Positions 1-8,876 of a stretch of DNA of 64,000 nucleotides are shown in pieces; the stretch's first letter is position 1; every line of letters begins with the position of its first letter. A model generated the notes under the pieces. That model saw nothing but the letters and a program-made list of their open reading frames with translations. It was not told the DNA's origin and did no database searches. Both the position numbers and the translations under genes were made by a program. Origin of the DNA: Balneolaceae bacterium (GTDB taxonomy: Bacteria > Bacteroidota > Rhodothermia > Balneolales > Balneolaceae); contig JAGYJQ010000008.1 in assembly GCA_018401935.1 (NCBI GenBank), positions 50,001 to 114,000 of the forward strand, read 5' to 3'.

Positions 1-629
1 TTGCTCGGTTTCTATTTCCCAGGTTCATCGTAGATAGTCAACGTTCATCGGAACGTCAATCTCAATGGTTATTGAATGAAGATACCTCGGCTGTTTCACG
101 ATATTTATTGCGTGATAGTAATGTGAGTGCCATGGCAGTAAATGGTGCTAATCAGAAATGGATTGGGAGTGTAAATCAGGGTCTTTGGCTGTTGAATGAA
201 GAAGGGAGTGCCATCCTGAAGCATTATACTGAAGACAACAGTCCGTTAATCTCAAATAATATCTTGTCAATAACTGTAAATGAAGAGTCAGGAGAGGTTT
301 TTGTAGCCACCGATAGAGGATTGGTAAGTTTTATTGATATTGCGCAATCCCCAAAGACTAAAATGGGGTCACTAAAGGTTTATCCAAATCCGTTTTTGTA
401 TAATCAACATGAGCGAATCATTATAGAAAATTTAAGCCAAGCAACAAGGATTAGAGTACTTGATGCGGGTGGAAATGTCGTGCATGAACTACAAGCAAGT
501 GGTGGCCGTGTACAATGGGACGGGTATGATTCAAGTGGTCGGAGACTCAGTAGTGGGGTCTATTTTTTAGTAGCCTGGGATGTCGATGAAGGTGAACGGG
601 GCGTTGGTAAAGTTGTTATTCTTCGGTGA
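1..629 (+). CDS. Propeller protein with sorting-type C-terminal domain, 3' part only
   Basis: The reading frame is open from the first bases of the window (codons start at base 3) to TGA at 627-629, so the N-terminus lies outside; about 208 residues are visible. The first ~100 residues contain beta-propeller blade motifs of the two-component-regulator-propeller type (NQKWIGSVNQGLWLLNEEG, then EVFVATDRGLVSF). The last ~90 residues form an Ig-like tail starting YPNPF, with VQWDGYDSSGRRLSSGVYF, typical of FlgD-like or T9SS type A sorting domains. The known protein with this layout is PorZ of the type IX secretion system, which sits on the cell surface; I infer a PorZ-like or T9SS-exported protein. 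The glycosyltransferase genes that follow almost without a gap fit a surface-glycan context. The exact family cannot be settled from this fragment. Confidence 0.75.
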   Translation, partial: ARFLFPRFIVDSQRSSERQSQWLLNEDTSAVSRYLLRDSNVSAMAVNGANQKWIGSVNQGLWLLNEEGSAILKHYTEDNSPLISNNILSITVNEESGEVFVATDRGLVSFIDIAQSPKTKMGSLKVYPNPFLYNQHERIIIENLSQATRIRVLDAGGNVVHELQASGGRVQWDGYDSSGRRLSSGVYFLVAWDVDEGERGVGKVVILR

Positions 630-630
630 T

Positions 631-1362
631 ATGACTGATAATTCGTCGACATATACCTCAAACTCAAAGGTAGCCGCGGATACATCAACCCGAGAGGATG
701 TATTAGGCCAATTGGATTTAAGTGCGGTGATTGTTCATTATCAGACCCCGGATTTACTGAAAAAGGCGGTCGAATCGTTTAAGCAGTTTTACCCTGAAAC
801 CCCACTTTATGTAGTGGATAATGGATCGGATTCGGACGTTGTTGATCAGGTTCAAGAGTGGATTGGGGCGCAATCGAACACGCAATGGGTTCGTTTACCG
901 AAGAATGTGTACCACGGGCCAGCGATGGACTTTGCAGCGCGACAAATCGTGAAATCGAAGTATGTCTTTTTTCTAGATAGTGATACCGATACAAAGGAGG
1001 GGGGGTTTTTAGAGAGGATAGTGGAGCATTTGGAGTCCGATGAGAAAAATTATGCCGCTGGGATGTTTAATCGAGTAAATAAAAGGGGCTTTAGTACCAA
1101 CAACTCATCAGGTGAGCTCATTTTGCAAACGCCATACATGGTTGTACATCGGGCTTTGTATCTTCAATTGCCTCCTTTTATACATCATGGCCAACCCACT
1201 CTACAAAATTTTAGAGAAGCTTGGGTAAAGGGATATCAGTTGGTGGAATACCCGATGAGCCACTATATTGATCATTTATGGCGAGGTACCGCTAGAAAGA
1301 CGGGTTATGGGTTAGGTTGGCGGGCAAAGCTGGAGTATATACTTAATAAGATTGGGGTCTAA
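631..1362 (+). CDS. Family 2 glycosyltransferase
   Basis: This is a GT-A fold glycosyltransferase of 243 residues. It opens with the nucleotide-binding strand SAVIVHYQTPDLL and VVDNGSDSD, and carries a DXD-type metal/nucleotide motif in FFLDSDTDT. No membrane segment is apparent. ATG at 631 is chosen because it lies one base after the upstream stop; an in-frame ATG at 580 would overlap the upstream coding region by 50 bases and add a tail unlike the family. The stop overlaps the next start (TAATG at 1360-1364), so the two glycosyltransferases are probably translationally coupled. The sugar donor and acceptor cannot be told from sequence; a role in envelope polysaccharide or glycolipid assembly is inferred from neighbours. 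Confidence 0.85.
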   Translation: MTDNSSTYTSNSKVAADTSTREDVLGQLDLSAVIVHYQTPDLLKKAVESFKQFYPETPLYVVDNGSDSDVVDQVQEWIGAQSNTQWVRLPKNVYHGPAMDFAARQIVKSKYVFFLDSDTDTKEGGFLERIVEHLESDEKNYAAGMFNRVNKRGFSTNNSSGELILQTPYMVVHRALYLQLPPFIHHGQPTLQNFREAWVKGYQLVEYPMSHYIDHLWRGTARKTGYGLGWRAKLEYILNKIGV

Positions 1363-3464
1363 TGGCTAAAAAGGTCGACATTAGCATCGTAATTGTTAAC
1401 TATAAAGTGAAGGAATACGTCTCGAATTTGCTTAGTTCCATTCGAAAAGCTGCAAGTGAATATGCGGTGCAGGTATTTGTGGTAGATAACGATTCTGGGG
1501 ATGATTCGGTTTCTTATTTACAACAGCGCCATCCCGACGTAAGTTATATTGCCAATAAGGACAATGTAGGATTTGGTAAGGCGAATAATCAGGCGATCAA
1601 ACAGGCTAAAGGCGAGTTTACTCTGATCATTAATCCAGATACCCTTGTTAGCGAGGACACCTTTTCTACCCTCATTTCTCATATGAGATCTAATCCTGAA
1701 TGTGGGGCGGCGGGTTGTAAAATTCTCAACCCCGATGGTAGCTTTGCGCCTGAATCTAAGCGTTCCGTCCCCACTATTTGGGCGGCGTTGACAAAGTTAT
1801 TGGCTTTGCACACGATATTTCCGAAATCACGTTTATTTGGGCAGTATTATCTTAGCTGGCTTCCAGACGACAAGCAGGCGCAGATTCCTGTCTTATCGGG
1901 CTCATTTATGTTTTGGAGAACAGACCTATTGCAACAACTGGGGGGCTTTGATGAACGTTTCTTTATGTACGGAGAGGACATTGATTTGTGCTACCGTGTG
2001 CAAGAAACCAGCTATCATATTGACTATGTCCCTTCCACCTCCATCATTCATTATAAGGGGGAGAGTACAAAAAAAGGGGATCTACGGTATATTCGAATTT
2101 TCAACGAAGCCATGTATTTGTTTTTTGATAAGCATCATTCCTTACGATACAGCGCCCTATTTAAAACAGTAATCTTTTCAGCAATTTGGTTAAAAACTAT
2201 TTTCTCGTTTGTTTTTAGTCGTTTAAAAGCGATTTCTTGGATTGCAGCCGATCTTGTATTGTTAAACGTCTCCATTATTTTGGGTTTCTTAATACGGTTT
2301 CAATTCAGTGTTGAAATATTCAGTGACCTACAGTCCTTTCAGTTTCTTTGGGTCAATCTTTTAGCATCAGGAATTTACCTGTTAGTTGGGGCATTGTTAG
2401 GTTTGTATCAGCATAAAAATGACTCTATTTCTACCCCTTTGAAAGCCCTCTTTTTTTCGTATTTAGGAGTGGCTGCTATTACGTTTTTTGCACGAAACTT
2501 AGCCTTCTCTCGCCTATCTCTTTTGATTGGTTTTGGGGTTTCAGTGACGCTGATGATAGGATTGAAGCTAGTCCAGATAAATGCCAGACGGAATCAAACA
2601 AATGCCAAAGGGCAAATAAAGAAATCCAAGATTCTTCTAGTAGGTACTCAAGCAGATGCCAAGGAACTTATACCTAAAATACATGCTAGACCAGATTGGA
2701 ATGTTGAGGTATTGGGATGGGTCCAGACAGATAATGATTTTAGGCAGGAGGCACTGGCACTAGAAAATGAACAGAAATTGGAACGCCAGAAAGCAATACC
2801 AAGCACCCTTGGTTCATTGAGTCAATTAGAGGATTTAGTGAAGGCGTATCATGCGGATCAAGTATTATTTTCATTGCGTACTCTATCTTATAAAGAGATG
2901 CTGAGAGCTATTTCTACCTTGCAGGGTGTATCGGTGCAGTGCAAGCTCATTCCTGACAGTATGGATTTTATTTTAGGCAAATCAAACGTCGAGTACCTGG
3001 AGAGTTTACCTCTGGTTGAGGTAGAACTTGCATTGAATAAGCCCGTTAATCGGTTTATCAAGCGCGGTTTTGACTTGTCTTTGGCTTTGCCTAGTTTTGC
3101 ACTACTCTGGCCATTAGCTCTACTTGCAGGGATTAAACGGCCGAAAGGCCAACGTTTTTTAGAGCCATTAGCTAAATATAAGTGGCATAACCGGAGTTTA
3201 TTTTTGCTTGGTGTTTTATATGGTCATTACTCCTGGGTAGGCTCAATTCTTCCGGTTCAGAATAAATATTCCAAGCATAGTGATGAACAAGAAGGGGGAT
3301 TAAAACCCGGACTAACTGGTTTGGTGCAACTAAATCAAGGGAAGCTTCAAGAAGGTCAGGATGCAGAGCATTATCAGTTGTACTATATGCAAAATTATTC
3401 ACTAGGTATGGATATGGACATTTTATTAAAGTCCATATTTCAGCCACTGGATAACTGGAAATAG
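1362..3464 (+). CDS. GT2 glycosyltransferase fused to a degenerate polyprenyl glycosylphosphotransferase
   Basis: A 700-residue two-part protein. Residues ~1-250 are a GT2 domain (ISIVIVNYKVKEYVSNLL, VVDNDSGDDS, NPDTLV, GEDIDLCYR). Residues ~280-405 hold about five hydrophobic segments like the membrane domain of WbaP/CpsE-type initiating transferases. Residues ~420-560 resemble the nucleotide-binding-like middle domain (ILLVGTQADAKELI). Residues ~565-700 align with the bacterial sugar transferase domain (KRGFDLSLALPSFALLWPLALL, PGLTGLVQLNQG) but lack the KFRTM block, and the catalytic Asp-Glu of DELPQ aligns with Asn610-Arg611. VGPRP has become VGSIL. The C-terminal module therefore looks catalytically dead and may act as a membrane anchor or scaffold (inference). 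The stop is 20 bases from the convergent tgt stop. Confidence 0.85.
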   Translation: MAKKVDISIVIVNYKVKEYVSNLLSSIRKAASEYAVQVFVVDNDSGDDSVSYLQQRHPDVSYIANKDNVGFGKANNQAIKQAKGEFTLIINPDTLVSEDTFSTLISHMRSNPECGAAGCKILNPDGSFAPESKRSVPTIWAALTKLLALHTIFPKSRLFGQYYLSWLPDDKQAQIPVLSGSFMFWRTDLLQQLGGFDERFFMYGEDIDLCYRVQETSYHIDYVPSTSIIHYKGESTKKGDLRYIRIFNEAMYLFFDKHHSLRYSALFKTVIFSAIWLKTIFSFVFSRLKAISWIAADLVLLNVSIILGFLIRFQFSVEIFSDLQSFQFLWVNLLASGIYLLVGALLGLYQHKNDSISTPLKALFFSYLGVAAITFFARNLAFSRLSLLIGFGVSVTLMIGLKLVQINARRNQTNAKGQIKKSKILLVGTQADAKELIPKIHARPDWNVEVLGWVQTDNDFRQEALALENEQKLERQKAIPSTLGSLSQLEDLVKAYHADQVLFSLRTLSYKEMLRAISTLQGVSVQCKLIPDSMDFILGKSNVEYLESLPLVEVELALNKPVNRFIKRGFDLSLALPSFALLWPLALLAGIKRPKGQRFLEPLAKYKWHNRSLFLLGVLYGHYSWVGSILPVQNKYSKHSDEQEGGLKPGLTGLVQLNQGKLQEGQDAEHYQLYYMQNYSLGMDMDILLKSIFQPLDNWK

Positions 3465-3484
3465 GGTTGGTTAAATGCGATGAT

Positions 3485-4612
3485 TTAGATTTTTGACTCT
3501 AGTTGGGTAACCATATGGGGGTACCAATTGGCAAAAGTATCTTTTTTTATGTGGTCTCTTACTTCCTTCATGAGCCATAAATAAAACTGTAAATTATGTT
3601 CCGAGGCTAAGGTCATTCCAAAGAGTTCGTTACTTTTGAGTAAGTGATGGACATAGGACATTTGGTACTTTTGGCATAAATCGCTTGGAAAACCTGGGTC
3701 TAATGGTGCATGGTGATTCTTCCACTTAGAATTCCTGAGATTCACTTTACCTTCTCGTGTAAATATGGTTCCGTTTCGGGCATTTCTAGTAGGCATAACA
3801 CAATCAAACATATCTACCCCACGTGCGATGGATTCTAATAAATTAGCCGGTGTGCCTACCCCCATAAGGTATCGTGCCTTTTCTTTAGGTAAGACATCGG
3901 TGTTAACATCCGTCATTTCATACAATAAGGGAATAGGTTCTCCAACACTGAGCCCACCAATTGCAATACCTTCAAAATTCTGTTCAGCCATAAATTCAGC
4001 GGAGGCAATCCTTAGATCTTTGTAGGTTCCACCCTGTACAATGCCAAATTGACATTGTCGATGTCCGTAAAGTGCTTGGGTCTCTAGAAATTGTTTTCGC
4101 CCCCTTTTTGCCCATCGATGGGTCAATTCCATCGAATTCTTTGCGTATGCATAGTCACTGGGATAAGGTGGGCACTCATCCAGTATCATCATGATATCTG
4201 AGCCTAAGATTCGTTGGATATCCACTACATTCTCAGGGGTAAATAAGTGTTTAGAACCGTCTAAATGACTTTTAAAATGAGCGCCTTCCTCGTCTAAGGT
4301 TCGTATATCTGAAAGGGAAAAAATCTGATATCCTCCAGAGTCAGTTAGTATGGGTCGGTCCCAGTTCATAAATCCATGCAATCCACCGGAAGCCTGTAGG
4401 ACCTCGGTGCCAGGTCTTAAATATAGGTGATAGGTATTGCCCAAAATAATTTGGGCTTGAATAGGGTCTTTTAAACGGTCCTGTGATACCCCTTTCACTG
4501 TTCCAAGTGTCCCTACAGGCATGAATATGGGTGTTTCTATGATCCCATGGTCAGTAGTTAAGCTACCTAGGCGCGCTTTGCTTGTAGAACATGTTGTATG
4601 TAGTTGAAACAA
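3485..4612 (-). CDS. tgt: Queuine/preQ1 tRNA-guanine transglycosylase
   Basis: Exchanges guanine-34 in GUN anticodons for the queuosine precursor preQ1. At 375 residues it is full length for the bacterial enzyme. The base-binding Asp lies in LTDSGGYQIFSL and the nucleophilic Asp in MFDCVMPTRNARNG; QGGTYKDLR and GGLSVGEP are also family motifs. The C-terminal zinc site is unusual: bacterial enzymes have C-x-C-x2-C before YxxHL, whereas here the segment reads DPGFPSDLCQKY, leaving one of three cysteines plus the downstream His (YVHHLL). I recall similar loss in other Bacteroidota Tgt proteins but cannot check. It stands alone, opposite to the glycan genes on both sides. Confidence 0.95.
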   Translation of the reverse strand: MFQLHTTCSTSKARLGSLTTDHGIIETPIFMPVGTLGTVKGVSQDRLKDPIQAQIILGNTYHLYLRPGTEVLQASGGLHGFMNWDRPILTDSGGYQIFSLSDIRTLDEEGAHFKSHLDGSKHLFTPENVVDIQRILGSDIMMILDECPPYPSDYAYAKNSMELTHRWAKRGRKQFLETQALYGHRQCQFGIVQGGTYKDLRIASAEFMAEQNFEGIAIGGLSVGEPIPLLYEMTDVNTDVLPKEKARYLMGVGTPANLLESIARGVDMFDCVMPTRNARNGTIFTREGKVNLRNSKWKNHHAPLDPGFPSDLCQKYQMSYVHHLLKSNELFGMTLASEHNLQFYLWLMKEVRDHIKKDTFANWYPHMVTQLESKI

Positions 4613-4699
4613 AATAAAGGCATAAAGAGGTTTCAGTTATATATACAGACTAAAAATCCGTACTTTTTAGGTAATTAAATTACGAATCTACCCATCCAT

Positions 4700-6109
4700 T
4701 TGCTTTCTGTGCAAAGATATCGCGAAGTTATATTGACGAGTGCTCTTGATTACTTGCTTTTATTGGCAAGTTGGTTTGTTTTTCATTCACTTTACTCGAC
4801 TTATTTAGACCCTCGATTGGTTGATTTTGGCTTAGGGCTGTTTAGTGCAGGAGTGATTTTTAGTGGGTATTGGCTTGGGGTGTTTGTTTTATCAGGATTG
4901 TATAAGGGTTTATATTTGATTTCCAGACTCGATGAATTTACCCGAGTAGTAAAAGCCGTGGTAATGGGAGGGCTGGTGTTGTATGTAGTTTGGGATCACT
5001 GGTTGTTTATTGAAGGTGGAATCCATCACGGGCTAATTTTTTCCTATTGGGGCATTGTTCTGGGGGCAACCATCACCAATCGTTTTGTCATTAGAACAAT
5101 CCAACGTCTATATGCCCAACGAGGTAGGGGGCTGCATAGAACATTAATAGTAGGAACCGGTTCAAATGCGAAAATGGCCTTCGATGATCTAATGCGTAAT
5201 AAAATTTTGGGCATGGAAGTACTTGGATATATACAGGTGAATGGGAGTGGTCCCAATGCTGAATCGGGTATTTATCCGGAGGATGTGATTGGGCAACTTT
5301 CAGACATTGATCGGATTATTGCCGAGTATAAAGTTCAGGATGTCTTGGTGGCAGTAGAAGCAAACGGACGAGAAGATTTGGTAGCCATTATTTCTAAACT
5401 GGATAATCCGGATGTTCGTTTAAAGCTGTTACCTGATTTTTATCAAATTGTGAGTGGGCTATCCAAAACGAATCAGATTTTTGGTATGCCTATTATTGAA
5501 ATTTCTCCAGAGCCTATGCCGCTTTGGGAGAAAGCTGTCAAGCGATTGATGGATGTGACTATTTCAGTGGTGGTATTGATTGTGCTCGCACCTTTCTTGC
5601 TACTGGTGGCCCTATTTATTCGTTTAGGATCCCCTGGTCCGGTTATTTTTCGTCAAGAACGGGTCGGGCGAAATGGAAAACCTTTTGTTATGAATAAATT
5701 TCGCACGATGGTGCAAGATGCTGAACGAAAAACCGGACCAATGTGGGCAAAAAAAAACGACCCCAGGATTACAAAAGTTGGATACTGGTTACGCAAATTA
5801 CGTATTGATGAGCTTCCCCAACTCTACAATGTCATTCGAGGACAAATGAGTTTAGTAGGTCCTAGACCCGAACGACAACATTTTGTAGAGCAGTTTAAAG
5901 ATCAAATACCTTTGTACATGCGACGCTTACGTGTTCGTCCAGGCATTACGGGATGGGCACAAGTGAAATGGAAATACGACGCCTCACTCGATGATGTTAA
6001 AGAAAAAACCAAGTATGATTTGTATTATGTCGAAAATATTTCGTTACGTATGGATATAAAGATTATAATTAACACGTTAATTACCATGATTAAAGGTAAA
6101 GGTCAGTAA
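4700..6109 (+). CDS. Polyprenyl-phosphate glycosylphosphotransferase (initiating sugar transferase)
   Basis: A membrane enzyme that moves a sugar-phosphate from a nucleotide sugar to undecaprenyl phosphate, starting surface-polysaccharide repeat units. 469 residues: four or five N-terminal hydrophobic segments (~10-130), a nucleotide-binding-like middle domain (TLIVGTGSNAKMAFDDL, ~150-280), then a complete sugar transferase domain (~290-469). Present are GPVIFRQERVGRNG, MNKFRTM, the catalytic IDELPQLYNV, SLVGPRPE and RPGITGWAQV. It is the intact counterpart of the degenerate module in the gene at 1362. The start is TTG at 4700, with no obvious ribosome binding site; GTG at 4709 is an alternative. 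The specific sugar is unknown. The downstream GT2 starts 14 bases after the stop. Confidence 0.93.
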   Translation: MLSVQRYREVILTSALDYLLLLASWFVFHSLYSTYLDPRLVDFGLGLFSAGVIFSGYWLGVFVLSGLYKGLYLISRLDEFTRVVKAVVMGGLVLYVVWDHWLFIEGGIHHGLIFSYWGIVLGATITNRFVIRTIQRLYAQRGRGLHRTLIVGTGSNAKMAFDDLMRNKILGMEVLGYIQVNGSGPNAESGIYPEDVIGQLSDIDRIIAEYKVQDVLVAVEANGREDLVAIISKLDNPDVRLKLLPDFYQIVSGLSKTNQIFGMPIIEISPEPMPLWEKAVKRLMDVTISVVVLIVLAPFLLLVALFIRLGSPGPVIFRQERVGRNGKPFVMNKFRTMVQDAERKTGPMWAKKNDPRITKVGYWLRKLRIDELPQLYNVIRGQMSLVGPRPERQHFVEQFKDQIPLYMRRLRVRPGITGWAQVKWKYDASLDDVKEKTKYDLYYVENISLRMDIKIIINTLITMIKGKGQ

Positions 6110-6123
6110 GCCAAAATAAGCCC

Positions 6124-6852
6124 ATGCAGAAACACCCCTTAATCATTATCCCGACCTACAATGAAGCGACCAACGCCGTACGTATGATTCATACGCTCAT
6201 GGCACTGGATATGAAGGTGGACATATTATTTGTGGATGATGGATCTCCAGATGGTACGGCGGAACGGATTAAAGAGCAGCAGCAAGCCTATCCCGAGCGC
6301 ATACATTTAGTTGAGCGAGAGGGTAAATTAGGTTTAGGAACGGCCTATGTTCGAGGTTTTGAGTATGCGTTGGAACATGACTATGAACTAGTGTGTGAAA
6401 TGGATGCGGATTTTTCACACCCGCCAGAAGATGTTCCGAGACTCATCGAAGCCGTTCAAAGCGGAGAAACGGACATTGCTATAGGGTCACGTTATGCCAA
6501 CGGAATAAGCATAGTAAATTGGCCTCTGAGTCGTCTTATCCTTTCGTACGGGGCCAATATTTACGCACGATGGATAACAGGCTTGCCGGTAAAGGATACC
6601 ACCGCAGGCTTTAAATGCATCCATCGTCGGGTTATTGAGTCTATTTCTTTGGATAGAATTAAATCCAATGGATACGCATTTCAGATAGAACTTCATTTTA
6701 GAGCTTGGAAGGCTGGCTTTAGATTGCAAGAGGTATCCATCATATTTAGGGAACGAGAAGAAGGAGTGTCTAAAATGTCCAAAGGTATTGTTCGAGAGGC
6801 TATTTGGAGGGTTTGGGCCCTAAAAATTCGGAGCCTGTTTGGGCGCTTGTAA
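6124..6852 (+). CDS. Polyprenol monophosphomannose synthase-like GT2
   Basis: 242 residues with the hallmarks of the DPM1/Ppm1 catalytic domain: IIPTYNEATNAVRMI, VDDGSPDGTAE, the metal-binding MDADFSHPPEDVPRL, IAIGSRYANG and a late FREREEGVSKMSKGI. The family transfers mannose (or glucose) from GDP/UDP-sugar to a polyprenyl phosphate, giving a lipid-linked donor for reactions on the far side of the membrane. No C-terminal membrane domain is present, so it is the short soluble form. It follows the glycosylphosphotransferase by 14 bases and is probably cotranscribed with it. Assignment to the family is secure; the donor sugar is inferred. Confidence 0.9.
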   Translation: MQKHPLIIIPTYNEATNAVRMIHTLMALDMKVDILFVDDGSPDGTAERIKEQQQAYPERIHLVEREGKLGLGTAYVRGFEYALEHDYELVCEMDADFSHPPEDVPRLIEAVQSGETDIAIGSRYANGISIVNWPLSRLILSYGANIYARWITGLPVKDTTAGFKCIHRRVIESISLDRIKSNGYAFQIELHFRAWKAGFRLQEVSIIFREREEGVSKMSKGIVREAIWRVWALKIRSLFGRL

Positions 6853-6944
6853 GAAGGTGGTTTCGCTGGCAACCTTAGCATTCGTAACGGAAGGGCGCGA
6901 AACACATCAACCAGAGAAATCCTCTTTTAGATGCGGGGATTTGC

Positions 6945-6952
6945 TATATTTG
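6945..6952 (+). promoter_or_regulatory. Bacteroidota-type -7 element upstream of accA
   Basis: TATATTTG matches the TAnnTTTG -7 consensus and ends 22 bases before the accA ATG. A clear TTTG -33 element at the usual spacing is not seen, so only the -7 part is supported. Confidence 0.45.
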
Positions 6953-6974
6953 AGTAAATTAAACCAGATTGTAC

Positions 6975-7922
6975 ATGCAGTATTTAGAATTTGAACAACC
7001 CATTGCTGATTTGGAAAAAAAAATCCAAGAGTTAGAACAGCTTTCTTCGAGTAGTGAAGGAGTCCTTAGCAAGGAAGTGGAGAGCTTGAAGACTAAAGTA
7101 GAAAGTCTTCAAAAGAATATTTTCGAGAATTTAACTCGGTGGCAACGCGTTCAGTTAGCACGACATCCAGAGCGCCCGTACACGCTAGATTATATTGAGC
7201 GCATATGTGATCGTTTTATTGAATTACATGGGGATCGATTTCATGCCGACGATAAAGCGATTGTGGGTGGACTTGGCGAGATGGATGGGCAAACGGTATG
7301 TATAATTGGGCATCAGAAGGGAAGGGATACCGCCAGCCGTACCTATCGTAATTTTGGTATGGCAAATCCTGAAGGATACCGCAAAGCGTACAGACTAATG
7401 GAGATGGCAGAAAAATTTGGTATACCTGTCGTGACACTGGTTGATACACCCGGAGCCTTTCCTGGACTTGAAGCCGAAGAGCGTGGACAAGCAGAGGCAA
7501 TTGCCCGAAATCTCAAAAGGATGGCCATGCTAAAGGTACCTATGGTGACTGTTATTATTGGGGAAGGGGCGAGTGGTGGAGCCATTGGAATTGGTATGGG
7601 AAATGAGGTCTATATGATGGAAAATACTTGGTATTCCGTCATTTCACCGGAATCTTGTTCTTCTATTCTTTGGAAAACTTGGGATTACAAGGAACAAGCC
7701 GCTTCTGCTTTAAAGTTGACAGCCCCTGATTTGTTGGAAATGGGGATTATTGATGGAGTTATCAAGGAGCCTTTAGCGGGTGCGCATCGAGATTATGATG
7801 CTGCGGCTGTTGCGGTAAAGAAACAACTCATAAAAAGTCTAAAGACGCTTTCGAAAAAAAGCCCGGAAAAACTTATCGAACAAAGGATAGCCAAGTATTC
7901 GGCGATGGGACGTTATAAATAA
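6975..7922 (+). CDS. accA: Acetyl-CoA carboxylase carboxyltransferase subunit alpha
   Basis: With AccD, moves the carboxyl group from biotin on BCCP to acetyl-CoA, producing malonyl-CoA for fatty acid synthesis. 315 residues, normal length. Seen are the N-terminal coiled-coil helix ([17 protein letters not shown]), [68 protein letters not shown] and [14 protein letters not shown], all AccA signatures. ATG at 6975 gives the standard MQYLEFE start; TTG six bases upstream is also in frame. accD is not in this window. The thioesterase follows after 6 bases, suggesting a lipid-related operon. Confidence 0.97.
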   Translation: MQYLEFEQPIADLEKKIQELEQLSSSSEGVLSKEVESLKTKVESLQKNIFENLTRWQRVQLARHPERPYTLDYIERICDRFIELHGDRFHADDKAIVGGLGEMDGQTVCIIGHQKGRDTASRTYRNFGMANPEGYRKAYRLMEMAEKFGIPVVTLVDTPGAFPGLEAEERGQAEAIARNLKRMAMLKVPMVTVIIGEGASGGAIGIGMGNEVYMMENTWYSVISPESCSSILWKTWDYKEQAASALKLTAPDLLEMGIIDGVIKEPLAGAHRDYDAAAVAVKKQLIKSLKTLSKKSPEKLIEQRIAKYSAMGRYK

Positions 7923-7928
7923 ACGACT

Positions 7929-8351
7929 ATGGTCCAATTTCCAGATGGCTCACCCATTCATAGCTTCGAGCATCGATTACGAAGTAGGTATAGTGAAACA
8001 GACAAGATGGGCTACGTGTATTATGGGCGATACTTAGAGTATTTTGAGGAAGCCCGCACCGAAATGATTCGAAGCATGGGGGTCCGTTATAGCACCATGG
8101 AAGAGGATGGGATTATGTTGCCAGTGATACATTCCGAAATTGACTACAAGCATCCTCTTTACTACGATGAAGAAATCCTGATTAAGGTGCATGTATATAC
8201 GGTGCCCTCCGTTAAGTTGGTTACCTATTATGAGGTGATAGCCCAAGAACGAGATCAGCTTTGTGCATTAGGAGAGGTGAGTTTGGTGTTCATGAATTCG
8301 GTTACTAGAAAACCATGCCGAGCACCAAAATATTTACTCGACGCCCTTTGA
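7929..8351 (+). CDS. Acyl-CoA thioesterase, YbgC/4-hydroxybenzoyl-CoA thioesterase family
   Basis: A single hot-dog-fold domain of 140 residues. The family motif YSETDKMGYVYYGRYLEYFEEART contains the catalytic-type Asp and the following GxVYyxxYL segment; LYYDEEILIKVHVY and SLVFMNSVTRKPCRAP are also typical. Such enzymes hydrolyse short- or medium-chain acyl-CoA or acyl-ACP thioesters in the cytoplasm, and the YbgC branch is linked to phospholipid metabolism. It lies 6 bases after accA and 1 base before the next gene, so all three are probably cotranscribed. The substrate is not known. Confidence 0.88.
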   Translation: MVQFPDGSPIHSFEHRLRSRYSETDKMGYVYYGRYLEYFEEARTEMIRSMGVRYSTMEEDGIMLPVIHSEIDYKHPLYYDEEILIKVHVYTVPSVKLVTYYEVIAQERDQLCALGEVSLVFMNSVTRKPCRAPKYLLDAL

Positions 8352-8352
8352 A

Positions 8353-8832
8353 ATGGTACAACTTTCCGCACAGTCCGAAAATTCTAGTAGAGCTAATCTC
8401 ATACTGTTAATTGGTAGTAGTCTTCTAGCGATACTTGCCTTGGGCCCTGGATGGTATGCCGATGATGTTTTAGCCCCTTTTCATTGGCATTATTCATTTT
8501 TTTCTTGGGTATGTCATCAGGATCCAACTCGCTCATTTGATTTTATGGATGCCCAGATGGCTGTATGTTCCCGATGTATTGGGATATATGGCGCCTTTGC
8601 ACTTGGATTTTGGTTGAAAGGTTTAACCGCAAAGTTTGAAATTTGGCCAGCAAGAGACCTAGCATTGCGCGTGTTCCTTTTATTTCTTGTGCTAACTGGT
8701 ATTGATGTGTTATTTAACGCATTGGATGTTTGGACAAATACTCACTATTCCCGATTATTATTAGGTGCTTGTTTTGGGCTTATGGCCTCTGTACTAATAA
8801 GCTCTAGGGATAGTTTTTCTGAAAGCGTATAA
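8353..8832 (+). CDS. DUF2085 membrane protein
   Basis: 159 residues with about four hydrophobic segments. The central signature FFSWVCHQDPTRSF ... MAVCSRCIGIYGAF, with a C-H-Q motif and a C-x2-C pair next to a membrane segment, is that of DUF2085 proteins. No biochemical role is established for the family; the conserved Cys/His set suggests a metal or redox site (inference). Its start is one base after the thioesterase stop, so translation is likely coupled. Confidence 0.75.
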   Translation: MVQLSAQSENSSRANLILLIGSSLLAILALGPGWYADDVLAPFHWHYSFFSWVCHQDPTRSFDFMDAQMAVCSRCIGIYGAFALGFWLKGLTAKFEIWPARDLALRVFLLFLVLTGIDVLFNALDVWTNTHYSRLLLGACFGLMASVLISSRDSFSESV

Positions 8833-8876
8833 CTTTAGGTGAATTATTACGTATAAATATATGATTTTATATGTGT

